Made by a program: the position numbers and the translations under genes. The notes beneath the pieces were generated by a model. The model was not told the origin of the DNA and made no database searches. It saw only the letters and a list, made by a program, of their open reading frames with translations. From NCBI GenBank assembly GCA_031216915.1, contig CM062296.1, positions 667,448,753 through 667,512,752 of the forward strand: 64,000 nucleotides of DNA. The letters run 5' to 3'. The DNA comes from Pictodentalium vernedei. Taxonomy: Eukaryota; Mollusca; Scaphopoda; Dentaliida; Dentaliidae. Positions 11,403 to 22,261 of this stretch are shown piece after piece; position 1 is the stretch's first letter; the number at the start of each line of letters is the position of its first letter.

Positions 11403-11640
11403 CCCTTTACCAAATGAATTGCTGCATCTACCCTTTGAATTTACAAATTAAGTAGTTAATAGAAAATATATTTTTCAAAAAAATTCAACAAAACCATATC
11501 ATGTGACACCTCATTAGAAAGAGCTCTTCAATTGCATTCTAATGAGGGGGTCACATGATACGTTTTCATTAAATTTTTTTTTATTAAATTTGAAAAAAAA
11601 CAAATAATTAAAATAATAAATTTTGATATCCTGTGAATTG
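11403..11640 (+). mobile_element. Family-B foldback MITE, copy B5
   Basis: Starts CCCTTTACCAAATG directly after TTAA and contains the family-B hairpin: ACAAAACCATATCATGTGAC, a GAGCTC centre near 11521, and the mirror arm. The right end is diverged and its exact limit is uncertain. The two elements share one TTAA, so one inserted at the edge of the other. Confidence 0.65.
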
Positions 11641-11900
11641 AGTAATGGTTCAACTGTCTTTGTCTACAACAGATGTTGTGGCATAAGATGGATGCTGTAT
11701 GTTGCACATAACAGAACTCCCGAAAAAATGCTACCCCTTTACATATATGTGGTAGGACATCACAAGCATGGTGACATGGTTATGATTACGCTTCACTTAA
11801 AATCACGGCTTGTTGTCGCTCTGAATGCTTCATGTTCCTCCGACCATAAAACTGTCACACCTATTATTTCATCCGAGCATGTCCTTAAACCACACTAAAC
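11641..11900 (+). repeat. Weak SINE-tail-like segment
   Basis: The part at 11840-11895 (TCCTCCGACCATAAAACTGTC, then CCTTAAACCACACTAAA) resembles the 3' body of the SINEs in this window (TCCTCCACCCGTAAAACTGTC). The first 200 bases are not recognised. Confidence 0.35.
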
Positions 11901-12009
11901 AACTCCACTAACTAAAAAGTTCCCCCCCCCCCCCACCCCTTTTCGCTTGAAAAGCTCAATATTGCCTTTTTTCTAAATAAAAACAACAAATACTGATCTC
12001 ATGTTTTAA

Positions 12010-12241
12010 CTGATTGAGTGCTGGTAGCCCAAATTTGGGCTTTACTCTGAAATGTTGGCACCACAAGTTAAAGGTAAAGAATTCATATTTTATGTATGTG
12101 TTTCTTATTATCTTACAAGTTACATTATTTAGTCTGTAAAAATTTGCGTTGTTGCAATTTATGGGAGAGTGCAAAAATTGTAACAAGGCAAAGGCATGTG
12201 AACAAATCTTGCTGACCAAAAATAATTTAGCTCTCTACCAG
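12010..12241 (+). mobile_element. Family-C foldback MITE, copy C4
   Basis: A 232-bp element between TTAA at 12006-12009 and 12242-12245. Its right end is TCTCTACCAG. The middle carries TGGGAGAGTGC and TTGTAACAAGGCAAAGGCATG as in copies C1 and C2, although the central hairpin has lost part of one arm. Confidence 0.75.
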
Positions 12242-12471
12242 TTAAGTGGTGTAATGGGTTAAATAAATATAGAGTTAGTTGTAGCAGTGAGGGATATTCG
12301 TTAGTGGCACATGATTGTATTAACAGAAATCTGATAGTGTTATGTTGATCACCACTTCCCATTGTTCATGCCAATATACTTTATAAATGCATGCTAAGTT
12401 CAAAGACTGAACAAGGTACCATTTGACATTAAGTAATGTACATTATTTGTTTGTAAAATTTAAAAAATTAA

Positions 12472-12707
12472 CCCTTTAACCAATGCATACTACATCAAAA
12501 TTTATTATTTTAAATAACATTTTTTTCAAATTTAAAAAAAAATTCCAACAAAACCATGTCATGTAACCACTCACTGGAACGAACTCGCCCCATTGAAGAT
12601 TCACATGATATGGTTTTCTTGAAACTTTTTCAGAAGGTTATTTTTTTTAGCTGATCAATTTATATATTACACTGGTGGGTGCTGCTGATTCGTTAGGTAA
12701 TAATTTA
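12472..12707 (+). mobile_element. Family-B foldback MITE, copy B1
   Basis: Left end CCCTTTAACCAATGCATAC after TTAA (12468-12471). Internal hairpin ACAAAACCATGTCATGT... with its mirror ending CATGATATGGTTTT. Right end GATTCGTTAGGTAATAATTTAA, diverged from the usual GGGTAAAGGGTTAA. Confidence 0.7.
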
Positions 12708-13189
12708 AAGTGAATATTTGTAGGACATATCACCTTTCTACATTATGAAACCTTGGTTAGAAAACTCAATATTTTTCTGCAGAAAGGCGATATCTCTCAG
12801 ATAGAAACTTTCTGCACAGACATATTCCCATATAGCACCTTTCTGCATGGCAAGTTTGTGAGATAATTAAGATGTCCCTTTCATACTATTATTAATCAGT
12901 AATTTCATAATTAATTAATATTTTAGGCGATATTTTTAGGAGATAAGCAGATAACATTTAGCTGCAATTTTGACAGAAAAAGTAATTTTGGCCCTAAAAC
13001 CTATATATCACCTTTCTGTATGGGACCCTTGATCACCTATTATCATAAAGTTCATTGAACTTTACTGTCCCATTTAATTTAATGTTTGATGACAGGGTAG
13101 AAAATTAATGTTATAAAAAATTCAATTACAAATTCATGCTTCTGGATAAACTCTTACTTAATTTGGTTCTCGGTCATTAAATTTTTCAA

Positions 13190-13473
13190 CTCACTGTGGG
13201 AGAGAGGCTTTTATTTTGTATTTTTATTGTTTGCTATTTTTATGCACATTTTTCAAAATTGTTTTCATAATATTTGAGTCATTTTCTGCAGAACAGTGGA
13301 CTTTTCAATGAAGTTCAAATGCCACTTATTTCTTTATGCAAAACATTTCTAAACAAAAACATGCATTTATTTAGTTTTGGGGCATTCAACTTTTCAAATC
13401 AATGAAGGAGGGAGGGGGGGGGGGGGGCTTTTATTTTTTATTTTCATTGTTTGTTATTTTTATGCGCATTTTT
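13190..13473 (+). repeat. Local two-copy repeat
   Basis: The stretch GCTTTTATTTTGTATTTTTATTG near 13206 recurs at 13428 with the same downstream sequence. The second copy is split by an insertion: its continuation (CAAAATTGTTTTCTTAATAT) resumes at 15091. A G-run lies near 13414-13427. Confidence 0.75.
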
Positions 13474-15088
13474 AGCTCACCTGACTGAAAGTCAGGGTGA
13501 GCTTTTCTGATCACTTTTTTGTCTGTCGTCTGCCATCCGTCATACGTCGTGAAGGTGGTATTTGGGTCATTTTCTCTCAAGCCACTGGCTGCAGTTCAAT
13601 GAAAATTCACATGAGTAGCAGTTATATAGGGGCATTTGGGTTTTTCTTCAAATTGAGTTTCTGCTCATATTGAGGAGGGGGGTGGGGCCAAAATGCACAA
13701 AATTTTTTAAAATCTTCTCATGAACCAGCCGTAGCAGAGACTTGATATTTGGTATGCAGCTTCCATTTGAGGTGTAGACTCAAGTTGTTCAAGAGAAGTT
13801 TGACGGGAAATATTTGCCTTTGTTCTGGGAGGGGCAAGAATTTTTGCCCCTCCCAAAATTTATATTTTCCAAACCGAGAGGCAGATTTCAACCAAATTTG
13901 ATATGAGGGCTTATTTGGTCATAGGTACTTAATTTATGCCCCAAGTTTTTTTCCCGTCACCCCATGGGAACCACAGGAGCTAAAAATAGAAAAAAATTAA
14001 AATGCCCATATCTCCAAAACTACACAGCACTAAGAATTCTTATTTGGTGTGAAGCTTCCTAAGGACCAACAGAATGGAATGGTAAAAAAAAAATTGCTAT
14101 CGGTTTTATCATGGGGTACTTTTCTGGGACTTTGAAAAAGTGCTGAGTCAGCATTTTTTAACACTGTTGGTAATGGGAGAAACATTTAAGACTACTTTTC
14201 TCCCAAACCACTGCTCCAAAAGCTTCCAAATTTCACATATAACATCTTTGGAAGACTGTTTCACAGGTTTATTGAAATCAGTTCCCTGGGTCCATATTTG
14301 GGCTCTCTACGGGAGCCCAAGTGTTTAAATTACTGCAGTATGAGGAATATTCTTTAAAAATCTTCTTCAGATCTACCAATAACAATCTTTTGATATTTGG
14401 CATGCAGCATCCTTAGGGGAGGTGAGATTCAAGTGTGTTCAAGCCAAGTTCCTGGGTTCATATTTAGGCTGAAAATTTGGGGTCCCGGTCTGGACTTAGT
14501 AATTTTGGACCAAAATTCGGAAATGAGTTTTTTTGGGTTTTTTATGCGTTTCGGTCAATTTTAAGACAAATTTTTTTTTTTTTACACTGAAAATTTGGGG
14601 TCCGGGTGGGACATAGAAAATTTTGGACCAAAAACTGGAAATGTGTTTTTTTGTTTTTATATATTTTTGTCAATTTTAAGACAAAAAAAAATTTTTTTTG
14701 CACTGAAAATTTGGGGTCCGGGTGTGACTTAGAAATTTTGGACCAAAATTCGGAAATTAGTTTTTTGGTTTTTTAGGCATTTTGGTCAATTTTAAGAAGA
14801 AGAAGAAAAAATTTTAGTCTGAAAATATTTTGTTTGGGACTTCGAAAATTTCTGAACAAAAATAAAAAAATTCTGTTTTTTATGCGTAGATCTCAATTTT
14901 GGGACGTATAAGTGCAGGAACTTAAAATAGAAGGAGAATCCTGTGTATTGTGTGGGCACAATCGCTTCATCTAGTTTGTATATGCTTTTCTTAGGAGGGG
15001 TGTATGCAGCTTATTCAAGTCAAGTCCCTGGTTTGATATTTAGACTACCATGTCAGGTGGGCACCCTCAGGCCCCCTGGGGCCTCTTA
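13474..15088 (+). mobile_element. 1.6-kb repeat starting AGCTCACCTGAC, inserted in a duplicated segment
   Basis: Begins with a small hairpin (AGCTCACCTGACTGAAAGTCAGGGTGAGCT in two halves) and a GTCTGTCGTCTGCCATCCGTC tract, a type of repeat head I associate with marine-invertebrate genomes. Inside are three to four tandem units of about 117 bases at 14468, 14587, 14706 and 14819 (TGAAAATTTGGGGTC). There are also segments like the 165-bp repeats at 32.7 kb (GATATTTGGCATGCAGCATC near 14391). No coding capacity. Its limits come from comparison with the uninterrupted copy at 13190-13310. Confidence 0.65.
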
Positions 15089-15438
15089 TTCAAAATTGTT
15101 TTCTTAATATTTGTGTAATTTTCGGCAGAACAAATAAGCATGGATTACAAATCAAAAATAAATAAATGGACACTGTATATTCATGCTTTGTGGCAAACCT
15201 ATGCAAATAAATATACATCAGACAAAAAAGGTAAAATTTAAAGTCTAACAATGTTAATTTTGGAAGACACCTCAACTTAATAAAAATGTTCAACCCTGGG
15301 TTCAATAACAGTGAAGGGTTGCCAGATATCCCAAACCATTTTTGGGTGGTTTTGAGTTTCAACAGGTTAAAAAGGGTTGAATTTTATTGACTTTTATGTT
15401 TCTTTTTTAATTAATTAACTTTACATTTTTGTATTTAG

Positions 15439-15609
15439 GGATACCTGTCATATATCAGAAGTTTGCCCGTCAATGATACTCCAGAAATATTTGGGTTTCA
15501 TGATAATGCTAATATCAAGTGTGGTATGAATGAATCAAGTGACATGCTGAATTCTCTCATGGAACTACAGCCAAAGACTTCATCTGGTGGAGGAAAAACT
15601 AGAGAAGAG
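15439..15609 (+). CDS. DNAH1: Axonemal dynein heavy chain, exon 3 of window
   Basis: Exon of 171 bases (57 codons, phase 0). Acceptor TATTTAG ends at 15438 and donor GTAGGT starts at 15610. It encodes GYLSYIRSLPVNDTPEIFG and then FHDNANI, the very conserved block at the start of the dynein C-terminal domain, followed by a less conserved linker ending GGGKTREE. The match runs straight on from exon 2 and into exon 4. The linker length and its QPKTSS wording are DNAH1-like in my recollection. Confidence 0.93.
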
Positions 15610-16164
15610 GTAGGTTGATATGTGCTCTATATATATGCTAGAAATGTGCCATGTAGCCCAATGGTAGCTCATTGGTCACATCATTGGAATTGTTATAATG
15701 AGTTTCATCGCAGTTAGAGGCATTTGCATTCTTTTTTTGAGAAGAAACTTCAGTGATTTTGCTTGTGAGTTGAATGTGATTTGGAACAATTTTGACCCAC
15801 AAGCCTTTGGCGATCAAAACTTGACAAACAAACGATGACACATTAAAATTTTCCCAGACATTTTAGTATCCTCTGAGATCAAAACATGTCAGGTGAATGC
15901 GATCAGCATTCAGTCATGGGGAAGTGGGAATGGGGGTACTTGTTCATCCTCTTTTGCTAAAAAATATTACCCTAATATATATTCATGCCTGAAATCCCTA
16001 AATCTGGTCCATGTACTCTCAACCTGGTATTCCTTGGGTCGTTTTGGTATGGTTATTTCTCTGCTTTTTTAGTACATATTATTGTCTTCAGAAAGCACAC
16101 TGGGTTCACCAATTGTTACAAGAAAATATTTTTTTCACCAGAGAAGCCTTGGACCTTCATTTAA

Positions 16165-16385
16165 CCCTTTACCTAACATGAAAAGTAGATGACACTTGCA
16201 AAAACAATTCTTGAATAACTAACTTTTTTCATTTTTTGTCTCAAAAACATAGGTTATGACCCGTCATTGGAAAGAGGGGTCATAACCTATGTTTTTGAGA
16301 CAAAAAATGAAAAGAATAATGAAAATTAATTGCCGACTTTTGTGAATAGCACTGGCCGGTTTTGGCCATTACATTGGGTAAAAGT
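16165..16385 (-). mobile_element. Family-A foldback MITE, copy A3
   Basis: 221-bp copy in inverse orientation between TTAA (16161-16164) and TTAA (16386-16389). Left end CCCTTTACCTAACATG, right end CATTGGGTAAAAGT. The hairpin arms (CTCAAAAACATAGGTTATGA and its mirror) are perfect, but the GAGCTC tip is deleted. Confidence 0.85.
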
Positions 16386-16692
16386 TTAAGGGAAACACAT
16401 AATCTTAACCCAGCAGAAGGTGAAATTAAGAGGGAGGGGGATGTAATAGTCCCCCCCACTTCATTTGGCCTGACCACACCCCTGAATGTGATGTGGATGA
16501 TTCAAAACATTATTACCCCATGTGGGTGATATAAAGTTGAATTGTTGACATGTTTGACACAATAAGTTATGATCTGTGACGAAGCTTGTTGGCAGTGCTT
16601 GCAATAAACCGGATCCGGCTCATGCAAGGTTACATTAAGTTTGCATATGGTAACACCAAACTTAAAACTGGCACTTTGAAGATTGATGTTAA

Positions 16693-16905
16693 CCCTCTCC
16701 ACAATTTCAAAATCCATAAAAATTCAACTTGTAAATTTTTCCCATAATGCAACTAGGACTATTTAACCAATTGAATCTTATTTGACAGAGCTCATTGAGC
16801 TCTGTCAAAGAAGATTGAATTGGTTAAATTACTAGTTGCATTATGGGAAAAATTTGTTGCTTAAAATTTTGGTACTTTGACATAAGTGTGAAGATGTTTC
16901 ATTTT
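16693..16905 (+). mobile_element. Family-E foldback MITE, copy E1
   Basis: Starts CCCTCTCCACAATTTC after TTAA (16689-16692). Large hairpin 16736-16853 whose centre is TTTGACAGAGCTCATTGAGC. Right end is diverged (AAGTGTGAAGATG) without a clear TTAA. Compare E2 at 51465 and a right half at 20493-20597. Confidence 0.7.
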
Positions 16906-17444
16906 TTTTTGATGACTATAATGTAGACATGACTTTATTTGATGAAAATTTCAATAAAGACTTTCGTAGACAATTATTGATGATAATGTTCATTTCATTG
17001 AGGGTGGTCAAGTGTATTGAACTGGACCAGAGTTATAACTCTGATAGTTGAAGGATAAATGTTCGTTCCCCAGAAAAAACTGCCAACAGCATGCAAAGAA
17101 TTAAACCACTGGATTATGAGGGTGAAATTAAACTCTAATAAATAAATGAAGCCAACATAATACCTTACTCCAACAGTAAATTTGAATGCTGTAAAGGGAA
17201 GTTTCAAATATTAATCTTTTGCACAAAATGTTTTGATATTCATCTTTCGTTCAGATAAAGGTAACAAATTTTGGGTACAGTAGAAACCTATTTATTGGAT
17301 AGCCACAATTGTGGAGCAACAGCAGTATGCTGCATTGAGTTGAGATGAGAATGTCATGGAATGATCAAAGGGTGTGTACGCCTATGCTATGGGGTAATAA
17401 TGTAAGTCAGAGAGCACTGTGGTGGATTCTAGATGTTAACATTG

Positions 17445-17445
<1 letters not shown>

Positions 17446-17485
<40 letters not shown>

Positions 17486-18082
17486 TTATTATTATTATTG
17501 TCCCCCGACCCTTCGGAGGACTATTGTAATCAGCAGTGTCCATCCGTCTGTCCGTGCGTGCATCCTTGCGTCCGTCCGTCACACCCTTGTCCGGATGATA
17601 ACTTTAGTTTGGATGATTTTACTGAAACTAAATTTGGTATGTGTCTTACTTGGGTGGAAATGCAGGTCAAGTTCGAAAATGGGCACGCTCCACTGAGTTC
17701 TACTGGATTTATTCCCCTTTTTCGACTTAAAAAATACAGTTTTTGTGTTGTCCGGATGATAACTTTAGTTAGGATCATTTGATTGAAACAAAATTTAGTA
17801 TGCCGCTTATTTGGGTGGAAATGCAGGTCAAGTTCGAAAATGGGCATGCTCCACTGATTTTTACTGGATTTATTCCCCTTTTTCGACTTAGAAAATACGG
17901 TTTTTGTGTTGTCCGGATGATAACTTTACTTTGGATCATTTGACTGAAACGAAACTAAGTATGTGGTTTAATTGGTTGGAAATACAGGTCAAGTTAAAAA
18001 ATGGCCATGCTCTGCGAACAAATTGCATCCTAACAGCTCCCTTGAATTTGCCATCTTGGTTGGGGGACCGGGGGCATTGCCC

Positions 18083-18144
<62 letters not shown>
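17446..18144 (+). repeat. Tandem ~162-bp units between two (ATT)n microsatellites
   Basis: ATT/TTA trinucleotide runs at 17446-17499 and 18085-18144 flank three tandem units of about 162 bases that each contain GTCCGGATGATAACTTTA (near 17590, 17751 and 17913). A CCGTCTGTCCGTGCGTGC tract heads the array near 17541. The open frames here are products of simple repeats. Confidence 0.85.
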
Positions 18145-18324
18145 GTGAAATACTCAAGTGCACCATAAATGCAAAAAAATATTTATTTGAGTTTGATATG
18201 CTTGTGCAATATAGAAACAGTTTATATAAAAATAAGAAAGAAATATATAATGAATTTTACATATTAGTCGATCCAGTATAAATAAGGTTCCATTTTTTTT
18301 TCAAGTCAAATGAATCAACATCAG

Positions 18325-18612
18325 AATAACCTGTTAATTGCATATAGGTCATAGAGTACATTCTCGATGAATGAAGAAAAAACATTGTGTGATCTCTCAA
18401 AGCATTTCTATGACATCAACACTTACTAACATTTATAGATCTATCTGACTCCTGTACTTCCAATATAAGCTATTAATTTATTTTATCTTGTTTCACAGAG
18501 CTTCATGAGCTCTGTCAAACAAGACATATTAGAATAAATGTTCAGTTTATCGCTGAAAAACAGGAAGATGTCCAAAATTTTGTTAATAGAATACTCCTTT
18601 TAATGGAATATG
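18325..18612 (+). mobile_element. Diverged family-D MITE
   Basis: Contains CCTGTTAATTGCATATAGG, the central hairpin CAGAGCTTCATGAGCTCTG near 18499-18517 and a right arm with TTAATAGAATACTCC. Outer termini are lost. Confidence 0.65.
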
Positions 18613-18664
18613 TTACCCACACAAGGCAAGCACCTCAATGAGTCCCTATTTTACACCTAGGTAT

Positions 18665-18885
18665 GGTGAGGATTGCATAGTACTGGTGAACATTCCCAAC
18701 ATCCACAGCTGACATGAGATTCAACAGCGCAGAGTCACACACTCAAACTTTGCTGAGCGCACACCAGCCACTACTATGGGAAGCACCCGAATCGCTCAGT
18801 GGTCACCCATCCAAGGATTAACCGGGCTCAACATTGCTTAACTTCGGTGATCTATCGAGAACTGGGCTCGTTTTGCCAGGCTCCC
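18665..18885 (-). mobile_element. 5S rRNA-derived SINE (SINE3-like)
   Basis: Read on the minus strand, 18801-18863 matches 5S rRNA from the TTCTCG/GATCACCGAAGTTAAGCAA segment through CCCGGTTAATCC to GGATGGGTGACC, which includes the internal pol III promoter (box A and box C). True 5S would read GTCGGGC... and GGTTAGTACTTGG, so it is a diverged derivative. The body to the left (18665-18800) is not similar to the tRNA-headed SINEs here. The element probably began as a 5S-headed SINE. Confidence 0.75.
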
Positions 18886-19103
18886 CTAAGCATTCTGACT
18901 AGAAAGCCCAGTAACATTTTTATAAGTTAATGCTGTTTTACATGAGTTATGTTCCTTTCATCAAACCAGAATAGGTACAAAAATAAACAACTTCCTCATT
19001 AACAGTAACTCAGCCCATATGCTAAAAATTCAAATTGGTATGTTCAATGATGTAACCTCTGTTGTCCTGGAGTGTGGTGTACATTTTACACTTGTTCTCA
19101 ATA

Positions 19104-19530
19104 CAGTGGAGCCCACTTAACTGGATATCTTTTAACTGAATAACCCTGTTAATTGAATATAATTTCCCAACACAAAACCATTTACCATACCTCCAGTACA
19201 AATTTGACCTGTTAATTGAATGTAGATTATAGAGTAAACTCCTGTTAATTGAATAAAATCTTGTAACCTGTCGAGAAATTACCTTGACTCTCCCCAGTTT
19301 TCCTATGTTTATAGACCTATTTGACCTCAGTACATCCAATACAGGCATTTAATCTATTATATTTTGTTTGACAGAGCTCATGGAGCTCTGTCAAACAAGA
19401 TAAAATGGAATAAATGCTAATTTTATCTCTAGAATACCGGAAAGTGACGCAATCCCTGTTAATTGAATACTCCTTGCAATTGAATAATCTTCATTGGAAA
19501 AATGGTTATTCAATTAACAGGGTTCCACTG
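19104..19530 (+). mobile_element. Family-D MITE, copy D2 (complete)
   Basis: 427 bp between TA dinucleotides. CAGTGGAGCCCACTTAACTG at the left, CAGGGTTCCACTG at the right, and a perfect central hairpin TTTGACAGAGCTCATGGAGC with its mirror (about 19366-19404). The best-preserved copy of this family in the window. Confidence 0.9.
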
Positions 19531-20344
19531 TACTGAACACTTTTAATCTTCAAATGATATTTACATTTATATCTCGTAATAACTTTTATAATGTACAATA
19601 GTAAAAAACTCATCACTCAGAGAGATTTGGAACTCAACTGATTAATTAAATAACAAATAAAACCTTGGAGGAATTTTACAATGAAAATGCAATTTTCATA
19701 ATGTGCAGAAACTTTTTCCTGGTAAAATCTAGAAATTAAGGCCACACAAAGTAGATCTTCTGTTTCTCAGGCCATTATTTGTAAAATTGTATGCGTTTTT
19801 TTTATTTTTTTGTAATTATTTCATTGCCATCAAAAATTCATGTTCTTGGTTTATGTTTTAGGCCTCATATTCTATGGAATAGCATGGGTGGTGGTGTATG
19901 TCATCCCTTGAGAGCAAGAAGGCATTGCAAAGCCTTCTTGCACTCAAGGGACAAATTTATCAATTTTTTTAACTTGGGTAAAATATCCTTTTAATTTTAT
20001 TCTTTTTAAGTTTACATTGGTTATAAAAAGAGAACATGCAGCAGCAGGAGGGCCTGAGAAACAGATTTTTAATTTTTGTAGGCCTAAAATATGTAAAATA
20101 TGTAAATAACAGATTGATATTTTATTAGCAAAGCTATTTGACATTTTGTTATAAATTATATGGGCCGAGTTCTTTTCAATTATGCCACCTCTGATAGTCC
20201 TTGAATGAAATTCTGTTGGCCAAGGTAACGAATGCAATGGCTCAATATTTTAGATGACGCATTTCTGCATTAGAAGTACTTTTAAAATACTTTTGTCATA
20301 CTTGTCCATCCATGCTAAGGGTTAGAATTCTGCATGACTATTTT

Positions 20345-20434
20345 CCCTAAATTTGTGGTACTCCGGCTTCCTCCACCCATAAAACTGACCAACACGAGGT
20401 GACCCTGGCTGTGGAAAGTGCCATTAAAGCCCGA

Positions 20435-20491
<57 letters not shown>
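20345..20491 (+). mobile_element. SINE 3' tail with (AATA)n
   Basis: The body end ACTCCGGCTTCCTCCACCC and CATAAAACTGACC match the SINE 3' regions, then AATA repeats from about 20432 to 20491. The 5' part is absent. Confidence 0.75.
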
Positions 20492-20492
<1 letters not shown>

Positions 20493-20493
<1 letters not shown>

Positions 20494-20597
20494 GTCTTGT
20501 TCGACAGAGCTCAGTGAACTCAGTCAAACAAAGTTGAATTGATAAAATTCCTAATTGCAGTTTGAAATCTTTCAACAATAGCATGGAGAGGGTTAAG
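20493..20597 (+). mobile_element. Right half of a family-E MITE
   Basis: Starts inside the hairpin (CTTGTTCGACAGAGCTC) and ends AGCATGGAGAGGG followed by TTAA. This fixes the family-E terminus as the mirror of CCCTCTCCA. The left arm is replaced by the SINE tail and microsatellite. Confidence 0.7.
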
Positions 20598-20819
20598 TGA
20601 TTAATCCTTAAATTTTGTTTTTAAAACTTATTCTTTCAGGTTTATTCAATTGCAGTTTATTGGAGAATGGTTTAGTAGCACTCTCTAATCAGTTGTAAGA
20701 AAATTATTTTGAAGAACAAAATAGTGTTAGAATTCAAAATAATCCTATGGACACCGTGGTGCTAAGGCGTGCCAATTACAGTACTATAACATTTGTGCAA
20801 TTTGGATTTAGGTTTTTAA

Positions 20820-21060
20820 CTGGTAGAGTGCTAAGTTATTTTTGGTCATAAAAATGTGTTCCTGCGTCTTTGCCTTGTTACAATTTATGGTAGAGTGCCA
20901 AGATGCACTCTCCCATAAATTGTAACAAGGCAAACCCATATAGACTAAGTAATTTCACTTCTAAGATAATGTGAAGCACATCCACAGGATATGACACCTT
21001 TAGGCTGGGGTACCTCTCTTCATATTAAAGCCCAGATAGTGGCTTCTAGCACTCTACCAG
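20820..21060 (+). mobile_element. Family-C foldback MITE, copy C1 (complete)
   Basis: 241 bp between TTAA (20816-20819) and TTAA (21061-21064). Perfect terminal inverted repeats CTGGTAGAGTGCT and AGCACTCTACCAG. Central hairpin GCCTTGTTACAATTTATGG... mirrored by CCATAAATTGTAACAAGGC (about 20871-20934). TTAA targets are used by piggyBac and Kolobok; the CTGG start does not decide between them. Confidence 0.88.
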
Positions 21061-21773
21061 TTAACCTCTAGGGCATTGTAATCCTTGAGACCCCCATCCC
21101 CCAAAGATTTTTCATAATATTCTGTACAGCACAATATGTAAGTGTTTATTCTGATCTGGAAGACACCAGTGTTGGGGCACCTGTTCTAAAGCCACAAAGC
21201 TTGTAGAAATCAGAAAACAAGCTCATTGTCTTCAGTACTAAAAATCCTTGTATTTGCTCAGTGGAATAGTGCTGAAGGTACATATAGGGGTGGCAGCCAC
21301 CTGGGAATTTTTGTAATCTTCAGTTGTCCATAAAATAATATGAAAATTTAATGCTGAACAGGTCCTGTTTGTTCATGGTGGATTAATAATGACCAGGGGA
21401 AGGTTGCTTTGTTGTTCAGGATTCAAGCATATCCAATCTGACCATCATGACTTAATAATCAGTTATCTGCGCCTGTCTAAAGTGAAATAATGGCTCTTAT
21501 TCACAGTTCGGAAGAAACTGAGATGCATTTGAGATGAGCAAGGACTGCTTTGTCTTGAAAATTATGTAATTTGCATAAAGCAGCTGTGTCATGATGACAC
21601 AGCCTGCCGCAGGCCCGAAGCTATTAGGGGGACTGGGGGAAGGGGGGAACTGCACCCCTATGGCCACCACTGACAGAAAATTTGACCCCTTTTACTAGAA
21701 TTTCGATGCATTTGCATACAAAATGAAGCTTATTTAGTCATTTTAGGGCATTTTCCCAATTTTTTCGGGAATT

Positions 21774-22261
21774 TTGTCAGAAAGTCCATCCATCCTTCTA
21801 TCCATTCAACCTTCTATCCATCCAACCTTCCGTCCATCCATCCATCCATCTGTCCCTTTGTGGACTAGAAACAAAAATCACCATGACTCAATTAATTCAA
21901 GGCCGATCATTTTGAAACTTAATACAATGGTGTATATCGACAAGACCAGAGGATATCACATTTTAGGTTTTTCGTGGCCATCAAAAATGGCTGCAGTCAG
22001 TTATTTTACTATAAAAGTAGGAATTTTAAGCAAGAACTTCTTTTGAGTTTGATTATTAGCTCCGCCTAACAAAGTCAGCAGAGCTTTTCTGATATCGAGT
22101 TGTCTGTCGTCCGTCCATCCATCTGTCGTCTGGCGTCAACATTTTGTTTGTCCGAGCCATAATTTCTTTACCACTGGATATTTTATAACAAAACTTTATA
22201 ACAGTGTGTATTGTCAATAGGCAGTGTGCCATTAATCACAATAAGGTCTGTATACATCAGG
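21774..22261 (+). repeat. CCATC-rich tract and repeat head
   Basis: 21783-21855 is an irregular (CCATCCTTCTAT)n-type tract. 22055-22150 has the head TCAGCAGAGCTTTTCTGAT and GTCTGTCGTCCGTCC seen in the element at 13474. No gene supported. Confidence 0.55.

Larger units (their letters stand above)
3575..15438 (+). other. Intron 2 of the dynein gene
   Basis: Phase-0 intron of 11,864 bases holding many repeats listed separately. Stretches where I see nothing recognisable are 3580-4000, 5223-6720 (about 1.5 kb of ordinary AT-rich DNA with a few short unmatched reading frames), 7917-8410, 8750-9035, 9455-9935, 10750-11270, 12245-12470 and 12710-13185. Confidence 0.75.

Noticed and set aside
17345..18281. 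Leu/Tyr-rich open frames of 87-145 codons
   Set aside because: They are translations of (ATT)n microsatellites and the 162-bp tandem units.
18801..18863. Functional 5S rRNA gene
   Set aside because: Only about 63 bases match, with diverged positions, and no full 120-base gene or terminator is present; it is a SINE head.
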